The notes under the pieces: generated by a model
Seen by the model: only the letters and a program-made list of their open reading frames with translations
The model's database searches: none
Told to the model about the DNA's origin: nothing
Part shown: positions 9,601 to 19,006 of the stretch, piece by piece
Numbering within the stretch: position 1 is the first letter of the stretch
How the letters are laid out: each line of letters opens with the position of its first letter
Program-made: the position numbers and the translations under genes
From: Amphimedon queenslandica
Lineage: Eukaryota > Porifera > Demospongiae > Haplosclerida > Niphatidae
Assembly: GCF_000090795.2 (NCBI RefSeq)
Contig: NW_003546249.1
Span: forward strand, 465,954-498,932
Reading direction: 5' to 3'
DNA: 32,979 nucleotides

Positions 9601-10030
9601 TTAGAAGTTTAGCTTGGCACTGGCACTTCTCAGAGTGGCAGGACAGTTCATTCTTGTCTCTTTAAATGGGTAACTTTGGTCAGTTGAGTTAAACAGTGTG
9701 TTTGCTCTGTTCAAACCCCCCTGGGCCATGAGGGTGGGGTGTCAAATTCTGAATATGCATGCATGCTAAGAGACGGATTGATTTTATTTGGTTCAATCAT
9801 TCTTCAAATGGCAATTGATGGAAGCTAGTTTAGAAGTTTATCACGGTATATTTTCTCCGGGTGGCACGACTCATTCTTGTCATTTTTACTGCGTAATTTT
9901 GGTTGTCTTAAGTGGTGTTTTTGGTCTTTTCAGACCCCGGCCTCATGGCCAGGATCTGAATATGCATGCAGGCTCGGAGCTGGATGGATTTTTATTGAGT
10001 TTAATCATATTTCAGTTGTTACTTTATGTC
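9601..10030. repeat. Diverged tandem duplication, 229-bp period
   Basis: Copy 1 (from 9601) and copy 2 (from 9830) share in order ttagaagttta, CTCATTCTTGTC / TTCATTCTTGTC, taattttggt/taactttggt, TTCARACCCC, GGCCATGAGG / GGCCAGGATC, CTGAATATGCATGCA, GGATTGATTTTATT-like and ttyaatcat. Divergence is about 25-30%. Confidence 0.7.
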
Positions 10031-10523
10031 TCATGCTCGCCCACACAATGTATACATTCACCTAGTTTTTTAATCAACAGTGTGGGCTGTAGTTTGTAAT
10101 GTTGGGATAGCAGCTGCATATAGTTGCTAAAACATGAAGTAGCAACCAAAAATGACTGATGCATCTTGTTATGAGACAAAGTGACACTTAAAGTATTTGT
10201 ACAGTTCTGAACCATTGTTCCACAAGTCACCATTTAGTAATAATGCAGTAATGTAGCTTAGAAATTTTATCAGAAATATAAAGGAGCAATAATGAACAGT
10301 TATTATGACATCAAACAATAGAACAAGTGTATGTAAAATGTCTAGCAATGAATGTTGTTTCACAAATGAAGAAAATAAGCAGGAAGGGAACTTAATATCA
10401 CTATTTTGAGACTACGCCCACTTCACTTCTCCATTGCTTTTCATTGTCAAAACAAAAACATGACTGTTTGACTTTTTAAATGCCTTCTGCAGGTCCTACT
10501 CCAGGTATCCTGTCGTTCTTTTT

Positions 10524-10543
10524 TAATAATAATAATAATAATA
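10524..10543. repeat. (TAA)n microsatellite
   Basis: A short pure trinucleotide run; no LINE 3' sequence is recognisable next to it. Confidence 0.8.
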
Positions 10544-11504
10544 GACCAAAACCATAGGTAGTGGGATGAAATAAAAGAAAATGAAATAAAAATTAGGATA
10601 AAGATAGGTTAATTTGGAATAGTTTAGTTGGTGACTCTGCCCTCAGAAAGAGCAAGGTCAAAGTCATGGAATAAATTAGATGGACGAGTCCGAGTGCCAC
10701 GGAGGCAAAGAACGGCTTTTTCCCTTGATAATGACAAAAAATGAGAGAAAACATGCTGAGTTGCCTTGAGACCTCATCCACATAATTTCTCTATTGGTTT
10801 CTATGGCGAGTGGTAGGCAAAACTTTTCCTTCTTTCTAAGCACTTGATATACCTTTGTAGCTACTGTTTGGAGTCTTCATATATCGAAGAGTAAGAATGT
10901 GTTTGGCATTTGCTATCTTTCAAGCGCTTCGTGTATATGAGTTGTGCAGCAAGCCTGTTTGTTACCTAACAACACGACAATGGTTTCTACCTCTGTAACT
11001 TAGTAGAGCCAAAAGCTAGCAGCTTCTTAGTATAGAAACTGTAAGAAGAAGGTTAGATAAAGGCTAAAAACTCTACTTTCCCATAAAACAAGTTTAAAAA
11101 GTTTAATACACATATAAAGGCATGCGCGACTATAGTCACTGATATGCAATCATTAATGTTGTTGGTGCTTGACTATAGCCACAAGTATATGTGAAAGAGT
11201 TAAACAATGACAACTTATCTCACAGTTGCAAATTTTTCTGTTTTGGAAGAAATAAATGTTACAGCAGAATAGGTACTAGAAAGACGCTATTTCATATCTG
11301 AAATTAGGCGTGAAAGATACTAGATCCCAGAGCAGTTCAGCTTCATATGAAGCTTGTTGTATATGTATAACTCGCTCCCAGTGCAAAAGCATGATAATAA
11401 AACAATCAGAAACAATTGCAATACTTTGTTTCTGTGTTTATCAAAAACTCGAGTTTTAAATCTAAACAAATTGTCTAGGAGAAATATAATGAAAACATTT
11501 CTGC

Positions 11505-12175
11505 TGTGGTGAACACATTTCTTGACTGGCTTATGCTCTTGTTGATTTCAGTCATTGCAATAGCTCACCAGAATGCCACACTTGTACACAAGTACTACAG
11601 CAGTGGAATAAGCCGAGGAAAAGGCATGTTGATATTTTTCCACTTGACATAATAGGATCGCATTCAAGGCAGTTGCCATCAGTGTGGATCAGGAGTAGTT
11701 TTTGACCCTTTGCCGATGTCGTTTAAAGATATTGCTGGAGAGCATACGTGAAACACCAGGTAAATAATGGGCATGCTGGTTTAACTGCTTTTGATGTGTG
11801 TTTTCTTGTTCATTATGAAAAGGATTGGCTTGGTGCATTTCCTGATGCATGGGATATGATCCCTCTGTTACTGATACTAACGGTATAGCAGAGTTCAAAT
11901 ATCCCTTGACAGAAGCTGATAGTTTAATTATAGATGCTTGCAGCTCATCTGATTTTTGTTGCAAACTGGTAAACGGTAAATTAAACTTGAAAGGCACACA
12001 TACTATGATCAGGTGCAGTTGCAGCTTCATGCAGCTTCGGATCTGTGTGGCTTCTTTATCAATAGAAAGATTGGTCTGTCTGTAAAACAAATTGATTTAG
12101 ACAATGAATGGATACTGAAAATTTTCCCACAACTAGAAAGTTATTTTTTTAAACTCGTTCATCTAAAATTAATTA
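11505..12175 (+). pseudogene. SAP-SWIM-YqaJ nuclease gene, 3' half (SWIM CxH and YqaJ/lambda-exonuclease-like domain)
   Basis: CGEHI then a stop, LAYALVDF and CHTCTQVLQQWNKPRKR (11505-11640) are the second half of the SWIM finger and the conserved TCTxxLQxWNKPR stretch. After an apparent internal deletion near 11700-11727 comes the nuclease: NNGHAGLTAFDVCFLVHYEKD, LGAFPDA (catalytic Asp, 11844-11846), a one-base frameshift, YDPSVTD, EFKYP (E-x-K, 11891-11899), SSSDFCCKLVNGKLNLK, a second frameshift, HTYYDQVQLQ (Gln motif, about 12010), LSVKQIDLDNEW and FPQLESYF. This is the YqaJ recombinase fold, a lambda-exonuclease-like metal-dependent nuclease. Motif residues survive, so decay seems fairly recent. 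The reverse-strand frame over the same DNA is a shadow. Confidence 0.82.
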
Positions 12176-12399
12176 CTAAAGAACCAAACCTAGTTACTAC
12201 TATTCACTTTTTACTTCTGTTCACTCCTCTCTCTTTCCAAGCATTTTTATTTATAGTGATGCATACATGTTTTCTTCACTACCGCCTCTCCCTTACTTAT
12301 TTAGATTACTTATGATGATGTACAAGTATATAATTGTAGAAGTATGATATCTTTCCTCTAAATTATAATTATTATTAATTTAAGAAATTTCAAAAATCT

Positions 12400-13218
12400 T
12401 TTACAAATGAACCAAGACTAGGACACAACGGCCCTGGAAAATTAGTCTAAACACAACAAATAACAAATAATCTGTTAGTGATATCTGTCATTTATACTGG
12501 TAGTGACCAGTCATAATATGAACGTTTTTGATTGTCTCAATGGCTTGCTCTACATAAATGTGGAGAGATGCTGTACGATGAGTAATGACAAGCTCGTTCT
12601 CTGAAAACTGCTCCTTATTCCACAAAAATGGTGGAATATTTAATTGAACCCTTTATACGATCAAGTCATCTTAAATATTTAATCCTCAAATTGCCACTAC
12701 AGAATCTCCTGGTTCAAGCAATTTGCCTTGTCAACTTTTTGTCAGAGATGGAGCCAGGGTAAAGAGCGGCAGTAGATGTTACCACACCATTAGGTGAAAC
12801 ACCTATCAAAGCCTTAAAGGTGTTACTGTTTTTATACTTTGAAAAAGTCATGTGTTGGATATCAGGCAAACAGGGCTGATCTATAAAAACTTCATTAGCA
12901 GCACCAAACATGACTCTAGTTTGGGATATTTTTGTTGAAATATCTTTCGCATATTTGCATCAATGTCCTCTTTAGGTTGCCACAAAAACATCTTAAATTC
13001 AAGATAAATGAAATTTTTCAAAGTTGTTACGATTCTTGATACTGTGGACTGTGAAACAAAAAATCATGTGCAAGAACTTGCTTTATCAGACCCCCACATA
13101 GACACATTAGTACCAGAAATAATTCTTCAATAGGTGGGAGTGATTGATTACACCACTTTACCGTATGGGACACTATCTTCTGAGATGAATAGCACAGATG
13201 TTCAGCAGCAGGTCCCAG
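12400..13218 (-). pseudogene. THAP/DDE_Tnp_4 transposase, 3' part (HTH and catalytic domain)
   Basis: Reading leftward from 13218: LGPAAEHLCYSSQK, LPPIEELFLVLMCL and, in another frame, VSQSTVSRIVTTLKNF (HTH_Tnp_4), then FKMFLWQPKEDIDANM, then AANEVFIDQP where the canonical D-x-TE catalytic Asp is replaced, YKNSNTFKALIGVSPNGVV, YPGSISDKKLTRQ, LLEPGDSVVA then a stop where the second catalytic Asp (DRG) should be, LNIPPFLWNKEQFSENEL, ITHRTASLHIYVEQAIE and a C-terminal LIFQG-like end. This is the DDE_Tnp_4 family seen in ISL2EU/PIF-Harbinger-like elements with a THAP N-terminus. Two catalytic residues are gone, so it is inactive. It continues upstream beyond an inserted hAT element. Confidence 0.85.
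13211..13218. repeat. Target-site duplication, left copy (GGTCCCAG)
   Basis: The 8-bp GGTCCCAG here is repeated exactly at 13914-13921, directly flanking the hAT element. An 8-bp duplication is characteristic of hAT transposition. Confidence 0.9.
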
Positions 13219-13241
13219 CAAGGGCATAGCTAGCATAAGGC

Positions 13242-13265
13242 TAAGGTAGGCTATAGCCTACCTTA
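13242..13265. repeat. 24-bp perfect palindrome, subterminal in the hAT element
   Basis: The half-site TAAGGTAGGCTA is followed immediately by its reverse complement TAGCCTACCTTA, with no spacer. It lies about 23 bp inside the left terminus, where hAT elements often carry subterminal transposase-binding or hairpin sequences. Confidence 0.85.
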
Positions 13266-13538
13266 AAGTTCAGAAGTCAGAATTGAAGTTTAGTAGTTTA
13301 CCTATATTGAGTTTCTGCCTTAGTCACCTATGACCAAAGGTTATAGAAGTTTAGGGTAGCTGTCTCAACTGGCAGTTACTCACTCAGTCACTTTTGACAC
13401 AGGCAAACAGAAACAGGAGAAAGAAAAGAAAAACAGCCATTTTAGCACAAATATTATTAAGGTGGAGTTTTTACATAATTAACTTAATTAATTAGCTAGC
13501 TTAATAAAAATTATAAAAAGTTAACTTTAAGTGAAGCC

Positions 13539-13770
13539 ATGACAATGTCAGCTGGAAAGAAACAAAAGCTTTGTGAATTTTTATGCAAATTTTAGTTGAG
13601 TTTATTAGTAGTCAACCCCAGCCATATAGACTATTTGTACTGAAGATGAGCATGAGGAGATTGAAGATGACGATCTTGTAAATGATGATTTTGTTGATTG
13701 TGCTGCTACCTTGAGTCTTGCCTGAGTCCTTATCTGAGTCTGAGTGTGAAGCAGTTGCAAGAACCATAGA
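13539..13770 (+). pseudogene. N-terminal remnant of a hAT/ZMYM-like transposase
   Basis: An ATG at 13539 opens MTMSAGKKQKLCEFLCKF then stop. The M-S-G-K-K-Q-K-x-x-x-F-F pattern is a common start of hAT/TTF-type and ZMYM-like proteins. In another frame from 13639 an acidic block follows (TEDEHEEIEDDDLVNDDF, then VDCAAT), also usual in that position. It then breaks up. Because it sits inside the hAT TIRs in the plus direction, I infer it is the leftover 5' end of the element's own transposase gene after internal deletion. Nothing of the catalytic or dimerisation domains remains. Confidence 0.5.
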
Positions 13771-13803
13771 TATTAGAGTAAATGAAACTCCATATTGCGA
13801 GAA

Positions 13804-13836
13804 CACGCCCATTTCACGGCCATAAAAGTGGGCGTG
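13804..13836. repeat. Hairpin near the right end of the hAT element
   Basis: CACGCCCA (13804-13811) is exactly complementary to TGGGCGTG (13829-13836) around a 17-base spacer. Possible subterminal structure. Confidence 0.6.
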
Positions 13837-13913
13837 GCCAAATCGGCGGCACGATTTGCACTCCCTTTTCTTCTCATAGCCTACCCCTTCCTTTTTTTCT
13901 CCCTACGCCCTTG

Positions 13914-13921
13914 GGTCCCAG
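13914..13921. repeat. Target-site duplication, right copy (GGTCCCAG)
   Basis: Exact repeat of 13211-13218 abutting the element end CCCTTG. Confidence 0.9.
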
Positions 13922-14475
13922 TAAACCATATACCGCTTGGAAAGCTTGTAAGTCTGGAAAAAGGTATGGTACATCATTTAATTATTATCATCCTTCATAT
14001 TCAATAAACAAATTCTGGTCCATTAACAGTATATCTTTTTTAACCAACAGTTTATCTTTTTTAGCAAACATTCCCTGTATTGTGTCAATTCTTTCCAAAA
14101 GAGACTTTTCTTTATCTGAGTGTTTTCTGTTTAAACATAGGCGTCTCTTTGTTCTACAGGAGTAACAGAATTTGCCATTGCTTCACGGTCTTTCCTAACA
14201 CTGGTACTGGGAATGAAGAGTCTATTCTTAGGTGAACTACGACTTTTCATTGCCTTATTAAAACTTGGAATGCAAACAAATGGCACCTCATCTTTCCGTA
14301 GTAACCGACCATTTGCTTGTATGAAATGCTCTTAGAAATAAGTGTGCTTGTTAAGTTCAAGGTTTGTCCTAGCAATGGCATGGACCACTACTTCAGTTAG
14401 GATTTTCTTATAAGAGGGAGTGAGAAAAGAAGATGGGCTTCTCTAGTAGAATTATTACAACATCCAAGTACATAG
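13922..14475 (-). pseudogene. THAP/DDE_Tnp_4 transposase, 5' part (THAP finger and coiled coil)
   Basis: Leftward from about 14460 the minus strand reads PSSFLTPSYKKILTEVVVHAI, then NLELNKHTYF, a stop at the expected Cys/Ser position, EHF, then ANGRLLRKDEVPFVC. That is the second half of a THAP C2CH finger (xxHF...LLxxxAVPxxF). Next come PKNRLFIPSTSVRKDREAM and, after a stop and frameshift, DKEKSLLERIDTIQGMF and KKDKLLVKKDILLMDQN (a Leu/Lys heptad-like coiled coil), then VPYLFPDLQAFQAVYG running straight into the hAT target site. THAP plus coiled coil upstream of HTH/DDE_4 is the usual order for this transposase class. The first half of the finger is not clearly visible upstream. Confidence 0.68.
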
Positions 14476-15252
14476 CAATCATGAACCATAATTAATGAGA
14501 TTTTCACTCCAATTAATGTGCACTCCCCATAACTAATTCTTTATAGACCCAAATTTAAAAATTAATATGTGCTATTGTTACCCCCTGAGCATAGTCAAAT
14601 GTGTAATGAGCCATGATGTCTAACTCCACGTATGGTCTACTTGTCCTATTAATAGTTCAGTGAACAGTTCCTCAAGCGGAGCAGCTTCCTTGAAAACTGA
14701 CATGTAGTACTCTCTTTTTCTATGGGTCTATATGTTCAGTTGACTCTTGTGAAGTTTAAATGTTGTTATTTTTACATGTAATTTTTTATATTACATTTCC
14801 TTACAGTACTCTGTCTCTCTATAGGGAGGTTTGTACTCCTAACAAATCACAATGTCAGCACCATTTTGTTGGCAAACCTAACAGAAATTAGATATGGCCT
14901 TCATCATACGAATGTCGGCACGTGCTTTCGCGACTAAGAAAGGAAACAATTGTATGTATAAACCTTTTCTCCTCTCACTGCTCTCACATACTCCTTTTAT
15001 ACATACATCTTATTACTTGAAGGTATATTTCATTCATACTCTTTAACAGAAATATGCTGAGGCTGCATTATAGCATGCATCTGCTTGTAGTTCTTTATGA
15101 ACTTGAAAATTTTTTATTGTCATCGGAAAGTGCATATCTGGCAGTGTTGACATGTACTCTAAAAAATAATAAATAGCGTCAATTAAACTACTATGAAAGT
15201 GAGCTATACATTGAAGTCAACTGATTCTTTAAATATTAGTGGCTGAATTGCT
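14476..15252. other. AT-rich stretch without recognised gene
   Basis: I see no coding frame or terminal repeats. A slightly GC-richer patch at 14820-14945 is unexplained. Confidence 0.45.
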
Positions 15253-15294
15253 CCAGTCTCTTTGCCCTAATGCCCAGTCTCTTTGCCCTAATGC
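15253..15294. repeat. Perfect 21-bp tandem duplication
   Basis: CCAGTCTCTTTGCCCTAATGC occurs twice head to tail with no mismatch, so it is a recent event or a sequence kept by replication slippage. Confidence 0.95.
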
Positions 15295-15533
15295 CATGAA
15301 TAAACATGAAAGTGTTATTACACACCTGTACCGTATTGTTTCATTTTATTTCATTGTAGCATGTGACTTACCTTTATTCCCCAATGACTATTGAGGAGCT
15401 TTTGTCTTTCTCAAACTGTTGTTTCTTGTTGCTGCTGGTAATCTCACCACAGCATTTTCCAGCCATTATTTTTCCTATCAACAAAGTGTCCAACTCATGA
15501 ACAACAGCTATAACAGGCTGGTTCTAGTTGCTC

Positions 15534-15848
15534 TCAAGTATAATGATTCTGACTTTTTCCAGCAGCGTTCAGAACAACCACAACTAGCCTGAAGGAAGTC
15601 TTTTCAGTTTTGTCTCTTCTATCCACCTGTCTCTCAACCTCTACAGCTATCTCTACTTGTTCCTCAAAACCTCTAGCTCCAGTCATTGTGTTTCATTTCC
15701 TCAAAACCACTTACTTCCATCTTAATGAGATGTGACCACATATTACCACATATTATAACTAAAAAATTTTTCCTATTATCTCTAGATCTTCTAGCTCACC
15801 ACCTATGTCATCAGTGTCCTCATTATCACTGCTGCTTTCATCTTCCAT
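15534..15848 (-). pseudogene. Unrecognised acidic and charged ORF pieces
   Basis: Two short minus-strand frames lie in series. The first (15848 to 15759, 29 residues) begins MEDESSSDNEDTDDIGGELE. The second (15686 to 15534, 50 residues) begins MTGARGFEEQVEIAVEVERQ and continues VDRRDKTEKTSFRLVVVVLN. A third piece further left reads MAGKCCGEITSSNKKQQFEK near 15470-15395 and runs towards a donor-like GTAAGTC at about 15371. Acid-rich then basic composition and order suggest one decayed gene, perhaps transposon-derived. I cannot name a family. All frames are short, so chance ORFs remain possible. Confidence 0.28.
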
Positions 15849-15849
15849 C

Positions 15850-18035
15850 CAGTAGTGTAGTTGAGGTAGGCCCTAAGGCGCTTGGGCCATACCATCAATT
15901 TTGGTCTATAATTATAGTCATTCAAACAATGTACATTAATTGAAAACAATTATATTCACTTTAAGCGTAATTATATTAATTGCTGTGGATTGCCCAGAAA
16001 TTATTTTATAAACATAGAACTACAATGGAGGGGTTAGTCTCAACGAATAGTAAAAATGACTATGCCACTCTCACTGTTTAGCTACTTCTGCTGGAGCTGC
16101 AGCTTCTACTAGTACAATTAGACCTGAGAGAAGGGATGATTGTGAGAATGAGTGCCGTCATTTCATCGACAACAAAGAAGAAAGCTGTGGTTAGGAAATA
16201 AGATATACGTATATTCATAAATACCCAATCAAAAAGCTTGATGATACACTCACGACATGCCCACAGTTCTAACTTATGTGCTAAGCCATAGTCAGTAGAC
16301 TTATTCAGTCTCAAAATGAGATACTACTACTTCTACAGCTGTTGATGATATAGCACCAACTACATCATCAACACCTGGCCAGTCTAATACTTAGTTGCCT
16401 ATGACAAATTTTTGAGGTAAAGGAATGTCATTCAATCCTGAGTTGAACAAACAGAAGGTTTTGCAACCCAGAATACCAATGAAAACAAAATGAAACTATA
16501 AAGGCATCAAAATAAGTGTCTAGGTGTTGAAAAGTCACTGACTAATTGTTTGTAGCTAATTGTACATATTTTGGTGAAGATAATAAGTTTTGTATCAAGG
16601 GTTGAATGGCTAATTATTGTCACCTGACTTATTTTTAAAAATTATTGACAACTGCATCACTTCTCAGTCTCCCTCGAGATTGAAGATTCCTCTTCTCTAC
16701 TTGGTCTCGTATTTGGGTCTCTAAAACTTTTAATAGCCATCAAAGTAATCAGTTATTGTATTGTTGTAACTGGATATAATTTAGAATCAAAATCTCAAAT
16801 TTTGTATCACAAATCAGTTACCTTAGCCAAGGCTTCACTATTCAGAAAACATAATTAGTCCTAAACTTAACCATTAATTTTATCTGCAGTAACTGTACTA
16901 AGTACTACCAAATAGCACTGTAGTTTGCAATGCTATATTTTCATGATTTTGCTGTAACTGTTGGCTTTTAATCTCACTGTGTGAAGATGTACATTAGCAC
17001 ATTAACTTGTCAGTTGCCAATTTAAATTATGATAGTGTCTTATTTTTATTATTAGATACATCATATATATGGCTTGCCTAATCGAAAAAAACTGGACAAT
17101 GTTAGTGATAGTGAACACTGCCTTTTAGATTAAGTGTTTATGACGGTGTATACATACCCAGATCTTGAACCACTCTTGGATATGATTACACTAATTGACG
17201 GTATGTATGACCATGCTCATCAAGTAGGAAAAGTCTATGAAAGATCACCACTGTGAGGGCTAAGTCTAAAAAGTGATAACTGAATTATTCAGAAAATAAA
17301 ATTGACATAAGATTTATTGTATTGTGCTATTAAAATTATTCTAAAATTGCTAATTAATAGTGTGTTATTAAAGGGTAACTTCAGTGGTTTTTTGAAGAAA
17401 AAATAGAGTAAGTAAATGTGATTTTCCAGTTGTCCTGCTCTTCTTGACATCAGGGATTCGGCTTTTCTGCATGTAGAAGTAAAAATGAAAAACACATGAT
17501 ACATGTACACCACAAGGCATGTGTTCAAATTAAGTGAGTGTCACGTTTCATAATCAAGAGCAGTGATCATCAACGAAAGTTGAAATGTTTAAATTTATTG
17601 TGGCATTCATAGATGTTTCGATGAAATGGAAGAAAAACAAATTATTTAGCATGTTTACATTATTGGTATGACTTACTCTACCACAAGATGGATATAGTTG
17701 ATTCAATATTTTTCAATATTTATCACTAGGCTTCTTAAAAACCTTACAAACCTCAATTGCCTTTTTAGTAGAACTTTTCATCAAAAATGTAACAAGATCA
17801 TGCACATAAATGCTTTATAAGAAATAATTGCAATTAATTAATGCATAACACAAATGCCATCGTCAAAGCCAATGCCGCTCCATTTCTATTTTGAACCCAT
17901 GATACATAAATTAGCAGTACCGATCCAATTACTATCATTACTATGGTTATTATACTAGAGGATCTTAACACCAAGGGTACTTCCAGATCAAGAACACATC
18001 AATGCATCCATTATGATTGTTAATGCTCACGCAGT
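15850..18035. other. Long AT-rich stretch, no recognised gene
   Basis: Only short open frames occur. One 38-codon plus-strand frame at 17140-17256 has protein-like composition (MTVYTYPDLEPLLDMITLID) but no family signal. The segment 15850-16076 begins CAGTAGTGTAG with a GGCCC...GGGCC stem and ends CTCTCACTG, vaguely hAT-like, but no flanking duplication is visible. Confidence 0.4.
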
Positions 18036-18314
18036 TCATTTCCATACCATGTTTGGTCTTGCACTCAAAAGTAGCCTGTCCCAGTCACTAACGCCATCAT
18101 GGCCATGAATGGTCACATAGCAGTCCCACTTCGTTGACCATTTCTGTATCAAATAATTAGCAGATGGAACTTCTCCATACATCACGAAGGCACTACTGTC
18201 ATATTTCTTTGCTTCTTTTTGTACGTCCAATGAAAGAGACTGGCTCGACAGATGAAAGAGGATTTTATTTTCATTTAATACTAGCAAGACCTTTATTTTC
18301 GACAATGCTTGCAA
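18036..18314 (-). CDS. Unrecognised ORF or exon, about 90 residues
   Basis: The frame is open for about 92 codons and contains protein-like sequence in its second half: VQKEAKKYDSSAFVMYGEVP, then YLIQKWSTKWDCYVTIHGHD, then WDRLLLSARPNMVWK before the stop. It has no ATG at the upstream end, so it would have to be an internal or terminal exon. A second frame reads DIASIVENKGLASIK just upstream, which suggests a frameshift or splice. The Trp-rich, balanced composition differs from the AT-driven Lys/Asn/Ile/Phe of neighbouring chance frames. I do not recognise the family. Confidence 0.35.
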   Translation of the reverse strand: MQALSKIKVLLVLNENKILFHLSSQSLSLDVQKEAKKYDSSAFVMYGEVPSANYLIQKWSTKWDCYVTIHGHDGVSDWDRLLLSARPNMVWK

Positions 18315-18655
18315 TATCTAGTTACTAGTACCTGACTCCCACTTGGGGCATGGTTCGTACATAGATTAAACATGAATTAGAACTATGATTAGAAGAACTC
18401 ACGCAGGCTCTAGCTAACAGGTAATCTTTTTAAGCTAAACAAACTTCATGCAAGCGGTCAGTAAAAATGGGATATTTAACTTGGCCTTCAAGAATTTATG
18501 CTTTTACTGGCAATTAATGTAATATCCAACCTATCTGAATAACATTGAAGTGATGCACAATTATTTTCGTTAATAATAATTAAAGTTTTTCATTAATTTT
18601 AGAATTTTCTTTGAAACAGTATGGTGGAGTAATTTTGAATGAAACATTTTACAGT

Positions 18656-19006
18656 TCAAAGGAAATGTAACACTCCTGGATATCTTGAAATGAAAGTAAA
18701 GCGCATCTACCTTCGAAAGAACTTTATTTTCTCTGAAAATAGTAAATTGAACTTCTTTCTTGTGTTTGTTATTGTGCAAAATAAGTAAGAAGTTGCGGCA
18801 ATTAAATTGCATTACTAATTCCATTTTTCTTTTCATAGAAATGAAAAATAATGCAAGTGCTTTTTCAATCTTTTTTCCATTTCATGATTGTTGCTAATAA
18901 TTTGTTTTGTATAGTATTTTCCAGTATATATGGGTAATCCTGAAAAGTTTGAACTAATTTAAACACTGCTGGATGTCTTGCAATCAAAGTGAGATGCATC
19001 TACCAT
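18656..19006. repeat. Short diverged direct repeat, about 296-bp spacing
   Basis: acactcctggatatcttgaa...aaagtaaagcgcatctacc (about 18669-18712) recurs as acactgctggatgtcttgca...aaagtgagatgcatctacc (about 18962-19005). The flanks diverge quickly. Confidence 0.5.

Larger units (their letters stand above)
9171..11504. other. About 2.3-kb insertion splitting the SWIM finger
   Basis: The CxCPAAMGPMAA half ends at 9170 and the CGEHI half resumes at 11505, so the DNA between is foreign to the gene. It has no GT at its left or AG at its right, so it does not look like an intron. I could not find convincing terminal inverted repeats; a short GCTG occurs at both junctions. Contents: a 229-bp tandem duplication (9601-10030), a (TAA)n run (10524-10543), a 16-bp perfect palindrome (11339-11354), and no credible coding sequence. 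Alternatively it may be an accumulation of several insertions. Confidence 0.55.
13219..13913 (+). mobile_element. Non-autonomous hAT element (695 bp) with 8-bp TSD
   Basis: The ends are CAAGGGCATAGCTAGC and, inverted, CAAGGGCGTAGGGAGA, giving an imperfect TIR of CAAGGGCRTAG. Perfect GGTCCCAG duplications flank it. Removing the element with one copy of the duplication joins DLQAFQAVYG-LLGPAAEH in the host transposase without a frame change, which confirms both boundaries to the base. Internally it holds a 24-bp perfect palindrome near the left end, a hairpin near the right end, and an N-terminal remnant of a transposase-like ORF, so it is probably an internally deleted derivative of an autonomous element. 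Confidence 0.93.

Noticed and set aside
11119-11185. Paired GACTATAG motifs near 11130 and 11172 as a regulatory element
   Set aside because: Short imperfect palindromes in AT-rich DNA; not distinguishable from chance.
11689-12090. 133-codon minus-strand frame
   Set aside because: It is antisense to the YqaJ nuclease domain, whose motifs on the plus strand are clear.
15850-16076. Possible 227-bp hAT MITE (CAGTAGTGTAG...CTCTCACTG)
   Set aside because: Terminal inverted match is weak and no 8-bp flanking duplication is visible.
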